A model generated the notes under the pieces. The model did no database searches and was not told where the DNA came from. It was given only the letters and a program-made list of their open reading frames with translations. Source: Cyclospora cayetanensis (Eukaryota > Apicomplexa > Conoidasida > Eucoccidiorida > Eimeriidae). From it: 64,000 bases of DNA. This document shows positions 35,337 through 47,049 of this stretch, piece after piece. The number at the start of each line of letters is the position of its first letter. The stretch's first letter is position 1. The stretch is taken from the NCBI RefSeq assembly GCF_002999335.1, contig NW_020312070.1, positions 62,001 to 126,000 on the forward strand, read 5' to 3'. Made by a program: the position numbers and the translations under genes.

Positions 35337-38300
35337 ATGGAACTCTACTCTTGGGGGTCTTTGAAGGCTGCGAGGGGCCCTAGGGGGCCCCTCGCCCGTG
35401 CTGCATCGAACCGACATTCGAAGGGCGTTCGCAGCAGCAGCGTCCCCCCAGCAGAGGGCACCGCAAGATCCGAAGGATCTCCGACTCCTTGCGCCTCAGA
35501 CCACGGAATTCCCCCACTCTTCCCCCCAGCGAACCCTTCAAACGAGGGATACTGTCTGCAGGCAGAAGACACGGCAGTGCGACACCCGGCAGTGCCTGCC
35601 TACCCCGCCCACGCAAGTAAATTCGAGGCCAAGAGATCCTCCTGCTCGCTGAGCTCCACAGAGCCGAACCTCACCAGTGCCTCGCACAAGAGACATACCG
35701 CAGGGCATGAAGGGTCCAACAACACAGGGACGCCTCGACTGCTGTCTACACACGGGCTGCCTTCTTCGCAGCTTGCCTCTCGTTCCACGCCACTCACTGA
35801 GCGCTCCAAGCTGCTGCTGCTGCCTCCTCCTCCCCCGCCGCCTTCCGCGAGGAGCTCTCCTGTGGACCGTCCGTACTCCGCCACCCCTCCTCACCAGACT
35901 CCTGAAGAGGCCCTCCTGCTGCAACTCAGTGGCTCCCGCACGGCTGCCTCGACAGCGCCACAGGAGGCTGCCGAAGAAAGCAGCCTCGAGGCTCTCAGTG
36001 CACCCAGCCACGAACACGCAGCACCTTCTTGGCAGCCGTCTGCGGAATTCGCGCCCTCCCCAACGCCCCCCCCTTCCCCCTTCTTCACCCTAGGGCACCT
36101 CCACGCATCGCTCGACGCATCCGCGACGTTGGAGCAGTCAGCGGCCTCTCTGAGTGCTCCGCGAGCCGCTTGTTCCCACCAGCGAGATTCCCTCCTTCTC
36201 CCCCGAGCTGCCTCCGAGCCAGCGGCAGGAGGGGGAAGGCGAAGAAGAAGCGTGTGGGGAAAGGCCCCCTCGAGGGGGGCCCCCTACCAACATGCCCCGC
36301 TCAGCCGTGCCCCCTCCAAGGCTCCTCTTCCGCTGCGGCGAGGTGCCAGAGAGAAGGCCTCCTCCTTCTCCGGAGGTGTCGTAACGGAGACCAGCTGCTG
36401 TTTGCCTCCGTCCTCCGTGCCGCGGGGGTTCTCGCGACGTATTCTGAGTGAGGCGCCTGCTTCTCTGGAGGCAGAGGGGGGGGCCCCTGTTGCTATGCAT
36501 TTGCGGGGGGCAGTTTCTGCTGGCGCTGAGCTCACGCTCACGCGCGTTGCGACGGGGGTTTCGGATGCTGCTGCGCCTTCGGACGCTTTTGGGCAAGGAT
36601 TCTCCCCCCGCAGCGAGAGGGTACTGCCAGCGGGGAGGGGGCCCCTCTCTCCTAGGTGGGGGGAGGGGCCCTTCTCTTCGTCCTTGTCTTTCGCGATGAG
36701 CGCTAGTCCTTCGGCTCCCTCTCTGCACTTCGAGGAAAATCCATTGGACGCGGAGACGGAGGGCTTTGCGGCTGCCTCAGCCGAGGCAACGCTCATCCTC
36801 CAACAGAGGCGCCCCTTTTCTGCGTTTGCTCGCGTCAGACAGTCTGCGAATGCTTCGGCTGCCGAGGGGGGAGACGCTCCGTGGAGTGGCGCAGCGTATG
36901 CTGAGGCCTCTGTTGCAGAGGGCGGGGGCCCCTTCGGGGGGGCCCCCGCGTGTGAAAAACGGGGGCCCCTTGGAATGGAGGGTTTTGTCCAGGGTGTACA
37001 GAGCTGCATCAGTCGTCTCGTGAAGCGCTTCCCTCCAGGATGCGAGCTGCATAATGGCTATGGGCCCCTCGTCGTTCCTGCGTACTGGACAGAAGATGCT
37101 GCGTACGAGGACGGCTGGGCTGCAGACGTTTCGGGAGTTGCTGGGCTCTCAGTCGAGAGAAAAGGGGGGGAAAATGGACTTCCTCCTCCCTCTGTGAGCA
37201 AACCTTCGTCTATTTCGCGCGAAATACAGACCAGTGGCAGTGGCGTCGTGGGGGGGACCATGCCGACCTCTTTGTCTGCAACTTCTCAGGAGGCAACGGC
37301 GAGCGCAACTTCCACGGCAACAGCGCATGCGGGGGAAGCAGTGGCAGGTGGTGGCGTCGTGAAAGACGGCTCGGAAGGTGCAGGAGGAGCAGCAGAAGGG
37401 GAGGGGGGGGCACTGAATGCGTGGAGTGCCAGACAGGGGAGCTCTCTAGGGTCGGAGGTATTCTTCGCCTTGGAAACAAACCCTTCGGATGCAACGGCGT
37501 CACTGACAGCAGCGTCAGCGTCAGCGTCAGAAGCAGCAGCAGCAGCAGCAGCGAGTTGTTTCTACGAAATCGAAGGCCTTGTCGGACGCGGTGCTCATGG
37601 GGCTGTGTTTCGTGCGAAGCGCCTCACAATCAGAGGGGGGGGTGAGCTGCCCACCCGACTGGCAACAGCAGCAACAGAAGCAGCAACAGAAGCAGCAACG
37701 GAAGCAGCAGCAGAAGCAGCAACAGCAGCAGCAGACGCAGCAGAAGCAGCAACAGAAGCAGCAACAGAAGCAGCAGAAGCAGCATTGTTGGCGGCTGCCT
37801 CCGACTTGCCTGGGGAAGTGGAGGTTGAAGAAGATATTGTGGCTTTGAAAGTAATTGATCTCGACGGCACTCTGCGAACGCAGTGTCGCGACAGTGCCAG
37901 TCGACGTCTGTATTTGAGGCGCGTGATCAACGAGGAAAAGGTGCTCGGGGAGCTGCAGCATGAGCATCTGCTGCACTTTTATGAGGCTTTTCAATGGCCA
38001 CCTTCCTACGTCGTCTTTGTGACGGAGTATCTCCCAGGAGGTTCCCTCAGAGATCTCTATAAAACAGCAGGGCCCCTCCCCGAGCCAATAATCGCTGCCG
38101 TTCTCAAGTGAGCAAGAATCAGCTGCTCCCCGAGACGCACTGCGCCTCTGTCCAGTGTGGCATTGCTTAATTCTGGCAGAGGCGGTGTGTTGTTTGGCTG
38201 CTTGCTTCCTCCTGCTACTGCCGTTGTCGTCCTCAGCAGTGCATTCTTCGCAGGAGAGGGGGGGGGGCGCTTGCCTGCTCCTGCCAAGTATGATCGCGCA

Positions 38301-41300
38301 GCCGTGGGCATGTGCTCTCTGCCGTTTGCTTCTTGCCAATTTTGGTATTTGCTGTCTGCTAATATTTGCTGCTTGCTCTTTGCTATTCGCTATGTGTTGT
38401 CCGCTATTTTGTTTGCTGCTTGTTATTTTGTGTTTGCTGCTTGCTGTTTGTTGTTTGCTGCTTGCTGTTTGTTGTTTGCTGCTTGCTATTTGTTGTTTGC
38501 TAGTTTTTGTTTGCTGCTTGCTATTTGCTATTTGCTGTTTGAGGTCTTCTACTTGCGCTTTGCTATTAGTTGTTTGCTAATATGTGCTGCTTGCTGCTTG
38601 CTGTTTACTATGTGCTATTTGCTGCTTGCTATCTGCAATTTGAGGTCTTCTGCTTGCCGTTTGCTGCTTGCTGTTTGCTGCTTGCTGTTTGCTATTTACT
38701 GCTTGCTGCTTGCTGATATTTGGTGGTATGTGCTGTTTGCTATTCAGGGATGTTTTGTTGGCTCTTGCTTACCTTCACTCCCCTAAATCCGGTCGGGTAG
38801 GCGCAGATGACAGCAAAGCGGCGGGGGAGGACAGCGAAGACAAGGCTGGCAGCAACAAGATCTCTGCACAGGCGAGTGCTGCCGACTCGATCTGCATGCA
38901 TCGTGATATTAAAGCTGCAAACATCCTTCTCACGGAGTCGGGACGAGCCAAGCTTATTGACTTGGGAATTTGTTCGCTGTCTGGTGAGCCCCTGCGGCTA
39001 GAGGGGGTCGTGCATTCTCGAGTGCAGTGTGCAAGCTGTTTTGGCTAGGTGAAATAAGGGGTGGTGCCTCTCTCCGTGTGTGACACGGGGGCGTATTTCC
39101 TTTGCGCTTCCCTTTTCCGCCACTTCTCTCCTAGGAGGCCGTTATCTTACAGAAGTCCCCTTGGAGAGGAAGAGAGAGAAAATAGATAGAGAGACAGAGA
39201 GGGAGAGGAAATAGGTAGATAGAGAAAGAAAATAGATGGCGAAAGGAAGCGGTATATACAGTACGTTCCTTGCTGCGCCTCCCTGTATGTATGCGTGTAT
39301 GTGTTTGTTTTGTGTGTTTGGTTTTCTTTTTTCGCGTCATCTTTTGCGCAGAGAAAGATACCGAATTCGCGGGAACGCCGCAGTGGATGGCGCCAGAGAT
39401 CGCTGAAATTTTTTGCAGGAGACTGCAGAACGACAGAAGGCAGGGGCTGTCCAAGCGGCGTAAGGGGGGGAAGGGTGTGGCAGCGGGGGAGATTCGGCGG
39501 GGGGTGTCTTCAACGCAGGAAGAAGCGGCTTCTTCGGAAGAAGTTGAGGATGAGGAAGCCTGTGGAGACGGCTCTCACGCAGAAGAGGAGGAAGAACCTC
39601 CTCCATACGGCCCTTCTGCCGATATCTGGTCGTTAGGGATTACAGCATACGAATTGGCGATGGGGCGACTTCCATGGCCCCAAAAAACAAAACTCGACGA
39701 AGTAAGCAGAGACTGCAGCCGCGGGATTGCAGCTGCATGCCCTTGGTGTATGATGAGAAGGCATCGTTGCTGTCCTTTTTTTCTGGTTGTTGTTACCCCC
39801 TTGTATTGGCTGATCTACGAAATTTCGAAAAAAACTCTCTAGGAAGCTATGTGCATAAACCTTCCCTCCATCTCAACGGAGGATGACTGTATCAGAGGGG
39901 CTTTCTTGTGTCGATGGTGGTGGTGTATAGACACATCTCATGGCACTTCTGGTGTGGTGTCCCCTCATTTCTTCTGTCAAGTGCTTCTTCCCCTCTCCTA
40001 CTCACTCTCTTGTTCTCTTTTTACCGTGCTTTCCTTTCCTTCGCTCAAAGAGCAGTTCTCTGTGTACGCAGCTCACCTCCCGCGTTGATTTCTTCTCTGT
40101 TCGTGCTGAAATTGTCGCTCCTGCTGCTGCCGCAGTTGCTGCACATGATTGCATTTGGTTCGGCTCCGCGGATCAACCTGAGCGAAGGGCTCGACAAATC
40201 ATTCTGTTACTTTGTAGAAAGATGCCTGCGCAAGAATGCGACTGAACGGTGGGTTTACATGAGACAGCGCCTTCGTGAGTGCGCAGAGAGGAGGAGGGGG
40301 GATCCTTCGTAGAGGGCAGTTGGAGCGAAAGAAAAGTGCGTTGGAAGAAAAGCTCCTGTAATGAAAGGGGGGGAAGCAAGCGCAACTGCACAGCCATTGC
40401 ACAAAGCGGATACGCTAGAGAGGGGCACGAAGCGCTTTCCCTCACAAGCATTACAAGCGGCCTTATCCTGCCTGCGGCTACTTGCATCTGCTGTGGTGTA
40501 TGCCAGAGGGACGGCAGAAGAACTGCTCAAACATAGCTTCTTTACGCGTAGGCATTTAGCAAGGAACAACCCGATCCCCTTATGAGCGAGAAAGGGGTCT
40601 TCTCCCCGTCTTTTCTCGAGAAAAGCTTCCCTCATGATGATGGTGGTCGCTACCATCATCACACGCGTCCCCGCACTTCTTCACGTGCCTATATGTGTCT
40701 GCACTCTATTCAGTGTCGTTTTCGTCTGTCTGTTTGTTTGTCTGCCTGTCTGTTTGTCTGTCTGCCTGTCTGTTTGTCTGTCTGTTTGTCTTTTTTCCTC
40801 CCTCCCTCCCCATCGCATTGCATTTTCATCGTAACCTCTTCACTTCTTGTTGCTGTCCTCAGTTGTTCTCCGCCTCGCTGCCGCAAAGCGAGCAGGCTTT
40901 CATGCGTTCACAGGCACTCCCTTTCTCCGTATTATGGCGTGCATGCGTGCTTGCGCTCCGTCTGCTTTTCGTTGATTTGCGTTGCATGCGTAAGCACCGA
41001 TTTATATATATATGTATCTGTATCTATGCGGGCATGCATATGTGTACAGCAGTTATGCACACCTGTAGGGCTACGTGCTTGTGCACATGTATGTACACTG
41101 CATCGCTTCCTCGAAACCCCTGCATGCAGCGCGTTGGACGTCATGCAATTTGCTGCCGCCTCTCTTTAGGGTTTTCTCCGTCCAAAAGGCCGCAGTCTTA
41201 TCGCGAGATAAGGGAAGCGGTGGAAGCGTTTAACGGCAAGCGATCGGGTAAGTAGGCAGGGCGCTGATCCCTTGATCGTGTGCCGTCATCGTTGCGTGGC

Positions 41301-43376
41301 ATCGACTCCACTGCATCCCGCTGCAGCGATTGCTCTTGTTCAAGACATTCACGCGTCTATGAAATACAGACAGTCACAGACGCACCTGCATGCATGCAGG
41401 CATGAATGCACACGAACGTAGAGGCACAGGGGTCGAAGCGAGGTTGCTTTCGCGGAGTGCAAAGGTTGCTGCTACGAGGTGATTTGCATCCGCAGCTAAT
41501 AAGCGTGATGTATCTGCTCCTCTGCATGCGTGCGCTTCTCTCCAGCTTCGGTTTTATCGTCCTTTGTGCGATATTTCAACGCGTGGAGCCGCAGAAACAG
41601 CTCCGCGAGCGCCTCTGCGTCAGTACTCTCAAAAAAACGCATGCCGGCACGCAGACTCGCGGCCTGGGGCTTAGCCGAATGCACGAGACATGTAGAAACT
41701 GGCGAGGGTGCGCGCCTGCTGCTGCTGCTACTACTACTGCTACTGCTACTACTACTACTACTGCTACTACTACTACTACTGCTACTACTACTACTGCTAC
41801 TACTGCTACAGGGTGCAAGCATCGCGCTTTCACACACAGAGGCCCATGTACTCCTCTCGCCAGCCCCTTTCCACGAATCGACTTTTTTCAAAAACCCTCT
41901 CCTTCTCTCCCTCCCTTTCGTGTACCCGCCAGTGCGTATCTCCGGCTGCCTGCTTCGCTTTCGCTGCCCCTCCGTATGTTCCTCGATGTTTCCTTTCAAC
42001 TCCTCTGGCGCGCATGAGGGCACACGTTACCTGCTGCCTCTTTTGTAGCTCCTTTCCTGCTTCATGCTTTTCGAAACCCTCTTCTTCTCGTTCTTCTTCA
42101 TCTCAGCGAGCTCTATCAGCCTTGCATCCTTTAAGTGTCCTTTCGCACTCCTATTTGCTGAAACGCTCTATTGGATTCACACGCAAGGAGTCTGTGGCCA
42201 TACTTTGGGTTTTCGTGTATGTTTGTGCATGTGTAATGATCTGTACTTAATCATTTGTATATTTCTGCATGAATAATAATCTGTACTTAATCGTTTGTAT
42301 ATTTCTGCATGAGTAATAATCTGTATGTAAACATTTGTATCTTTCTGCATGTGAAATAGTCTGTATATAAACATTTGTATTTTTCTGCATGTGTAATAAT
42401 CCGTGTATAAACATTTGTATATTTCTGCATGTGTAATAATCTGTAAACAAACATTTGTACATTTCTGCATGTGTAATAATCTGTATATAAACATTTGTAT
42501 ATTTCTGCATGTGAAATAGTCTGTATATAAACATTTATATACTTCTGCATGTGTAATAATCTGCATTTAAACATTTGCATATTTCTGTATGTGTATATAT
42601 ATCTGTATGTGTTTATATCTGTAAATGTATATTTCTGTATATATATATATATTTCTGTATGTGTATATATTTCTGTATGTGTATAAATATCTGTAAATAT
42701 ATATTTCCGCATGCGTAATAATCCGTATTTAAACATTTGTATATTTCTGTAAATATATATTTCTGTATATATTTGTGTATATGTATATATTTCTGTATGT
42801 GTATATATTTATGTATGTGTGTATATATCTGTAGATGTATATTTCTGTATATATATATATATATATATCCATGTGTTGACATGACGTGTATGTATTTTTG
42901 TATGTGTGTACATATTTCTGTATGTGTGTCTATATCTCTGTATGTGAGTATGATGTGTTTTTTATGCTATGCGGGTGCAGAGTCGGAGCATGCCCTACAG
43001 AAGGGGGCCTGCTCCGTTCCTACGGTGAGCCGCAACCCTTCACTTTTGCTTCCGAGTGAGAAAGCGCCTTTGCCGCGTAATAGCAAATCTGAGTGGGGAC
43101 CGTTTCTTGGTGAGGCAGCAGCCTCTTCAGAAGCAGCCGCCTCGACGGCAGTAGACGCGGGTGGGCACTTGGCGGAAGGGGCGGCTTCGGCAACGGGGGT
43201 GGGAAGCAGAGGGAGTTTTTTCGCTTTTGCCACGGCTCTGTGGAAACACAAGGAGTCGCCCCCACAGCCAGAGGGCCCTGCGTCTGGATCGGGAGGATAT
43301 GGAGCGCTCCTGCAGCAGCCTCAGAGTGACCACCTCCCAGAAACTCCTCAAGCTGTTCCTCTTTCTTCAGGAAACT

Positions 43377-43408
<32 letters not shown>

Positions 43409-46400
43409 TCTTTCTCCTCCCTGGGTACTACCCGCACAGCGGAGAAGGCACAAAGCGCTTGCGAGGGGCAGGGCGCTGAAGCGGAGGCAAAGGCTCTCGA
43501 CAGCGAGCGGCAGAAGTCTCTCACAGAGCAGCAGCCGTGCATGCGAGCCTCGGTGTCTTCGCAGTTGAGTGAGGAGGGAGTGACACAGCAGGAGCGACGA
43601 ACTTCTCTCTCAGGAGCTCCCCAAGCTTCCCTGTCTTTTTTTACTTACTTTCTCTCAGCACTGCAGGGACAGACGGCTGTTTTGCCAGACAGCGGCGGCG
43701 CAACAGCCGAGACAGGAGGAGCTCCTCCTCCTGCGAAGCAGCAGACGCAGTCGCTTGTGGAAGCTTCATCAACTACAGGGATTACAGCAACTGCAGCAAC
43801 TGCAGGGCAGCATCAGCGACGCTCGTTCAAAGAACAGCAGCACACGCGAGACAGCTCGCTTTTTGCGGAGGAGCTGGTGCGAGTCGAAGGAGGGGGGTCA
43901 CCGCCGAGCGGCTTGAAACAAGTGCATCCGTTCACCAGGAGGTTCAGGAAGCGGAAGGAGGCCAGATCAAGGAGATCCTCGAGGCATCGAGACGGCAAGG
44001 CAACGCTTTCACGGGGGGCAGACCGCCTTTTCGGCTTGTTGAGGCGTGTCGGGATGCTCAGTGAGCATCAGTCGCCAGAAGGGGGGGAGGAGTTCAGCAG
44101 CCCTCCGGAAAAAGAGGGCGGCAAGAGCGACGTGAGCAGCGGCAGCAGCAGCTGTGGTACGCTCATCAGGAGTGGCAGGAGCTGCAGCGTTAGCAGCAGC
44201 AGCAACAGCAACAGCAGCACCAACAGCAATGACGCGCTCAGAGAAGCGGGGAGGCATTCTGGAGGCTCTCAGCATGCCACCGCCTTGCAGCGCAAGCGGA
44301 ATAAGAAGCCGATACGCGGATTGCAGGGCGAAGAGTGCTCGCGACAAGTTGAGGACGCAAGTTCTTCAGAGACAGAGGAAGCCACCGCTCTCGCGAGGGA
44401 AGGAGAGGCTCTCGACAAGGGCCGAAGTGGGGAGCTCTGGAGCGCAGCGGCAAGCCATGGGGAGGCTATTCCACAGCACCGCGAAGGATTTTCCTTACGG
44501 GGCAGAACAGACAAGACAGCTGCAGCAGCTGCAGCAGCAGCAGCAGCAGCTGCTGCTGCTGCTGCAGGAGGAGGCCTGTTACCAGCAGCCGAGGCGGCGG
44601 CAGCAGAAACTTCCCCTTTAGCACTCCCCGAACACGAGGGAGATGCAGCGTGCTCTTCTGCGCGATCTGCGCATATTTTTTGCGACCTTTTGGAGAGTCC
44701 AACCGCCCCGACACCGGGCTTGTCTTCTCCTAGCAGTCCGCTCCGAGAGGAGCGGGAAAATCGGAAGAACATGCTGTGCGCAGTTTCGATTTCCGAGAGG
44801 CAGCGAACGTCGACGACAGATAGCCGCATTAGCAGGGTGCTATCGCAGAGCTCGAGTCCAGCAGCTGCAGGTGGCTCTCGCGTGAGCGAGGAAGAAGAGT
44901 TGATCTTTTACGGCACTCCTGCAGCGAGTGTTGTGGCAGTGCTGGATGTGGCGGCAGATGCGGCGACGCGGGAGCTCGAGGGCGTTCAGCAGGCAGCGGC
45001 GCGGACGGCAGGAGGCGGTGCGGGAGCAGCAGCAGCATCAGGCTCTAGAGAGGAGTCTGGAACGCCCTCTGGCGGAGTTTCTTGTGTTTCCTCGGCTGTT
45101 GCCCAAGAAGCAGCCGCCGAAAAGGCGTCGTCAAGGGGGTGGCTTGCAGGTCCTCCCCAGTTGTATCACCGGCTGCTCGACGGCATTACGCAGCTCGTTG
45201 AAGACGCTGGCATTCGCCAAGCGAAGAAGCTCGCCAGCGTTCCGTCGCCAGGAGGCGCTTCGCACGCGGACGGCCCCTCTCAAGAAACCCCTCTTCCCCA
45301 AACAAACGTCAATCAGGAGAGCAGCGGGACGGCGCCATCCGATGGAAATGTTGCGCATGCGGAGGCTTCTCAGTCGCTAGGCAGCGGCTCCCGTAGGGAG
45401 GGCGGCGCCCAGCAGCATGATGAAGGAGGCGTTGTTAGCGCGGCTTTCGACAATGCGGCGTCTGCTGCTCCGCGGCAGTCCAATTGGCTGTGGAATTTGT
45501 TGTCCAAGAGCCCTGCGCCGCTTCCTAAGGCGAGCGCTGCTCGGGGAGCTAGCAGCGTCGCAGCCAGCTACCTGTGTGAGGGGGGCGTGCCGCAGGGAGC
45601 TAGCAGCGTTGCAGCCAGCTACCTGTGTGAGGGGGGCGTGCCGCAGGGAGCTAACGGCGTCGCAGCTAGCTACCTGTCTGAGGGGGGCGTGCCGCAGGGA
45701 GCTAACAGCGTTGCAGCTAGCTACCTGTCTGAGGGGGGCGTGCCGCAGGAGGAGGCGCTCCCCAAGCGTTCATGGGCAGCCCGCTGCGCAGTTAGCCAGA
45801 TGTACGTGTCTGCCGATGAGCCCGCAAGGGCACCCTCGGCACCTTCCTGCAGTGAAATCGTGCAGCTCCGGGCGACTGACACCGCCGCTGCGCTGAGCGC
45901 TTACGGCCGTCAGGCTGCCGCTTCGAGGGAGAGAGGCTTAAAGGACCATTTCTCCGCGGAAACGTTCTACTTGGACGGGGGGACGGCTTGCCCGACTCCC
46001 GCCGACAACTGGCAGCGCCACCCGGCGGTCAGTACAGCTGAGCGGATTCAGTTCACAACGTATGCTGATGACTTGAAACAAGAGAGGCGTCTGCAGAATC
46101 AGCCCTTCACGCTGCACTACCTGCCTCTGAAACACGAGTGCGCGTATTATGCGCCGGAAGCGCAAGGGCCCTTCGTGTGCGCTGAGGCACCCTTGCCGCC
46201 TCAAAGAGTGCAAGTGGATCTGAACGACGCAGAAATGCAACAACAGGCACTCCTGGCCGGGCCAGTCCTACGTCAGTGGGCACTGCCACATCCTTACTAC
46301 CCGCCTGGCTATGCGAGGCTTTTGAGCCTCGACGGCAGAGGCGGCTTCGTAGCCTTCGCCCCTTACACCATGGCGGCAGGGGGGTTGGTGGCACCTCCTC

Positions 46401-46567
46401 CTAGGGAGTGGGGGAACGGTGAAGGCCAGCATGCCGCCGCGCTTTTGACGAGATGGCATCCAGACGGAGCAGGATATCCAACGCATCCCGCATACTCTGC
46501 AGCGGCCCCTCTTGCCCATCTGCAGCCCTTCGTCACTGGTCACAATGCGCGCGAGCCGCCGGCGTAA
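35337..46567 (+). CDS. Giant STE20-like serine/threonine protein kinase
   Basis: Seven exons, 35337-38107, 38748-38983, 39352-39701, 40136-40248, 40507-40547, 41170-41247, 42981-46567, sum to 7,176 nt, 2,391 residues. A ~745-residue disordered N-terminus precedes the kinase domain. Motifs: Gly-rich loop GRGAHGAVF (~748), catalytic Lys in VALKVID (~836), HRDIKAANILL, DLG in place of DFG, GTPQWMAPE, and DIWSLGITAYELAMG. HRDIKAANILL with GTPxWMAPE places it near STE20/MAP4K kinases. Inserts include an Ala/Thr/Glu repeat between the Gly loop and the Lys, an acidic insert after the APE motif, and a short insert before HRD. The ~1,190-residue C-terminal region is low complexity with Ala, Ser and Gln runs, a 17-residue tandem repeat, and a Pro/Tyr-rich final ~150 residues that look structured. 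Start: ATG at 35337 in GGCAATGG context. Substrates are unknown. Confidence 0.92.
37655..37790 (+). repeat. Triplet-rich repeat encoding Ala/Thr/Glu inside kinase N-lobe
   Basis: Imperfect GCAGCAACAGAA units repeat with 12- to 15-nt periods. In the kinase frame they encode runs such as ATEAATEAATEAA. They lie between the Gly-rich loop and the catalytic Lys, that is in the loop after beta strand 2. Another frame would give QQKQQQKQ, which is not used. Confidence 0.85.
38330..38745 (+). repeat. TTTGCTG/CTTGCTG repeat array filling kinase intron 1
   Basis: Roughly 400 nt of diverged 7- to 21-nt units, mainly TTTGCTG, CTTGCTG and TTTGCTA with pyrimidine-rich spacers, occupy the 3' two thirds of intron 1 (38108-38747) up to the acceptor. 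The array gives long open frames on the plus strand that are not coding. Confidence 0.85.
40724..40794 (+). repeat. Tetranucleotide TCTG/TTTG/CCTG microsatellite
   Basis: About 70 nt of interrupted 4-nt units of TCTG, TTTG and CCTG type within kinase intron 5 (40548-41169). It creates the apparent coding of Val/Cys/Leu runs in plus-strand frames. Confidence 0.85.
41716..41810 (+). repeat. CTA/CTG trinucleotide microsatellite
   Basis: About 95 nt of almost uninterrupted CTA and CTG triplets inside kinase intron 6 (41248-42980). Reading frames across it give poly-Leu, poly-Tyr or poly-Thr on plus and poly-Ser or poly-Val on minus, all spurious. Confidence 0.9.
42241..42600 (+). repeat. 40-bp minisatellite, nine head-to-tail copies
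   Basis: Nine consecutive units of exactly 40 bp start at 42241, 42281, 42321, 42361, 42401, 42441, 42481, 42521 and 42561. Each begins with CTGTA or a variant, has TTTGTATATTTCTGCAT in the middle, and ends with TGTAATAAT or GAAATAGT. A partial copy recurs near 42718-42757, and the array decays into TATATA-rich sequence to 42880. It lies in kinase intron 6 just before the last exon. Confidence 0.95.
44518..44566 (+). repeat. CAG/CTG palindromic triplet tract in kinase exon 7
   Basis: GCAGCAGCAGCAGCAGC is followed directly by its inverse CTGCTGCTGCTGCTGC, making a near-perfect palindrome. In the coding frame both arms read as alanine (GCA then GCT), giving a run of about 16 Ala. Confidence 0.85.
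45545..45748 (+). repeat. 51-bp tandem coding repeat, four copies
   Basis: Four units of 51 bp encode the 17-residue peptide GASSVAASYLCEGGVPQ, with copies 3 and 4 changing to GANG or GANS and Cys to Ser. Units 1-2 and 3-4 are most alike, suggesting stepwise duplication. They lie at about residues 2051-2118 of the kinase. Confidence 0.95.
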
Positions 46568-47049
46568 ACTTCGGAGGCAGGCAGTCTTTGAGGCTGCGGG
46601 TGCCCGCCTCCCCTCTGTCTAACCTCTCTTAGCGGACCGAGGGGCTTCGTACGTGATTTTTCAATCCTAGGAATTTTAATTTCCTGAACGCAGCGGGCCC
46701 CCATATTTTACATTTCCTCCGGGCTCTAGCGCGTCTTTTTCAGTTTCGTTGCAGAGGGGCAAACGCGCCGCTGCCCTTGCGAGGTGCAACGCAGGGAGAG
46801 AGAACTTTTTTTCAGTTGTGTGTCAGTTTGTATATACATATATGTATATATGTCTGTATGTATATACGTAACTCTATGCCGTGCCTTATATTTGCGGCTT
46901 GGTCGCCGGCTCTGGTAGCGGGTCGACGGCTCTCTACAGAGTTGCTGGAGGTCCCCTTACTGCATCTGAACGTTTCCAGAATGCGGGAGCTTCGAAATAA
47001 GCTTCCCTTCCTACGTTGCCAATACTGGGGTTGGTGCAGCCACAGGTAT
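46568..47049. other. Convergent spacer between kinase and solenoid gene 3' ends
   Basis: About 480 nt with a TATATG-rich patch near 46830-46865 and no supported gene. Confidence 0.6.

Noticed and set aside
38157..38786. Cys/Leu-rich 209-codon plus-strand frame
   Set aside because: Produced by the TTTGCTG array in kinase intron 1.
40549..40585. Kinase gene ending at TGA 40583-40585
   Set aside because: Donor at 40548 joins in phase to 41170 (FFTR then FSPSKRPQSYREI) and on to the 3.6-kb last exon, keeping the frame throughout.
41408..42250. Poly-Leu, poly-Tyr, poly-Thr and poly-Ser frames on both strands
   Set aside because: Artefacts of the CTA/CTG microsatellite; flanking splice sites place it in an intron.
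42241..42600. CRISPR-like array
   Set aside because: Units are contiguous with no unique spacers and lie in a eukaryotic intron.
42177..42882. Overlapping minus-strand open frames of 89-149 codons with periodic YRLLHMQKYTN-like peptides
   Set aside because: They come from the 40-bp minisatellite and TATATA-rich sequence in a kinase intron; several frames are open at once because the unit lacks stops.
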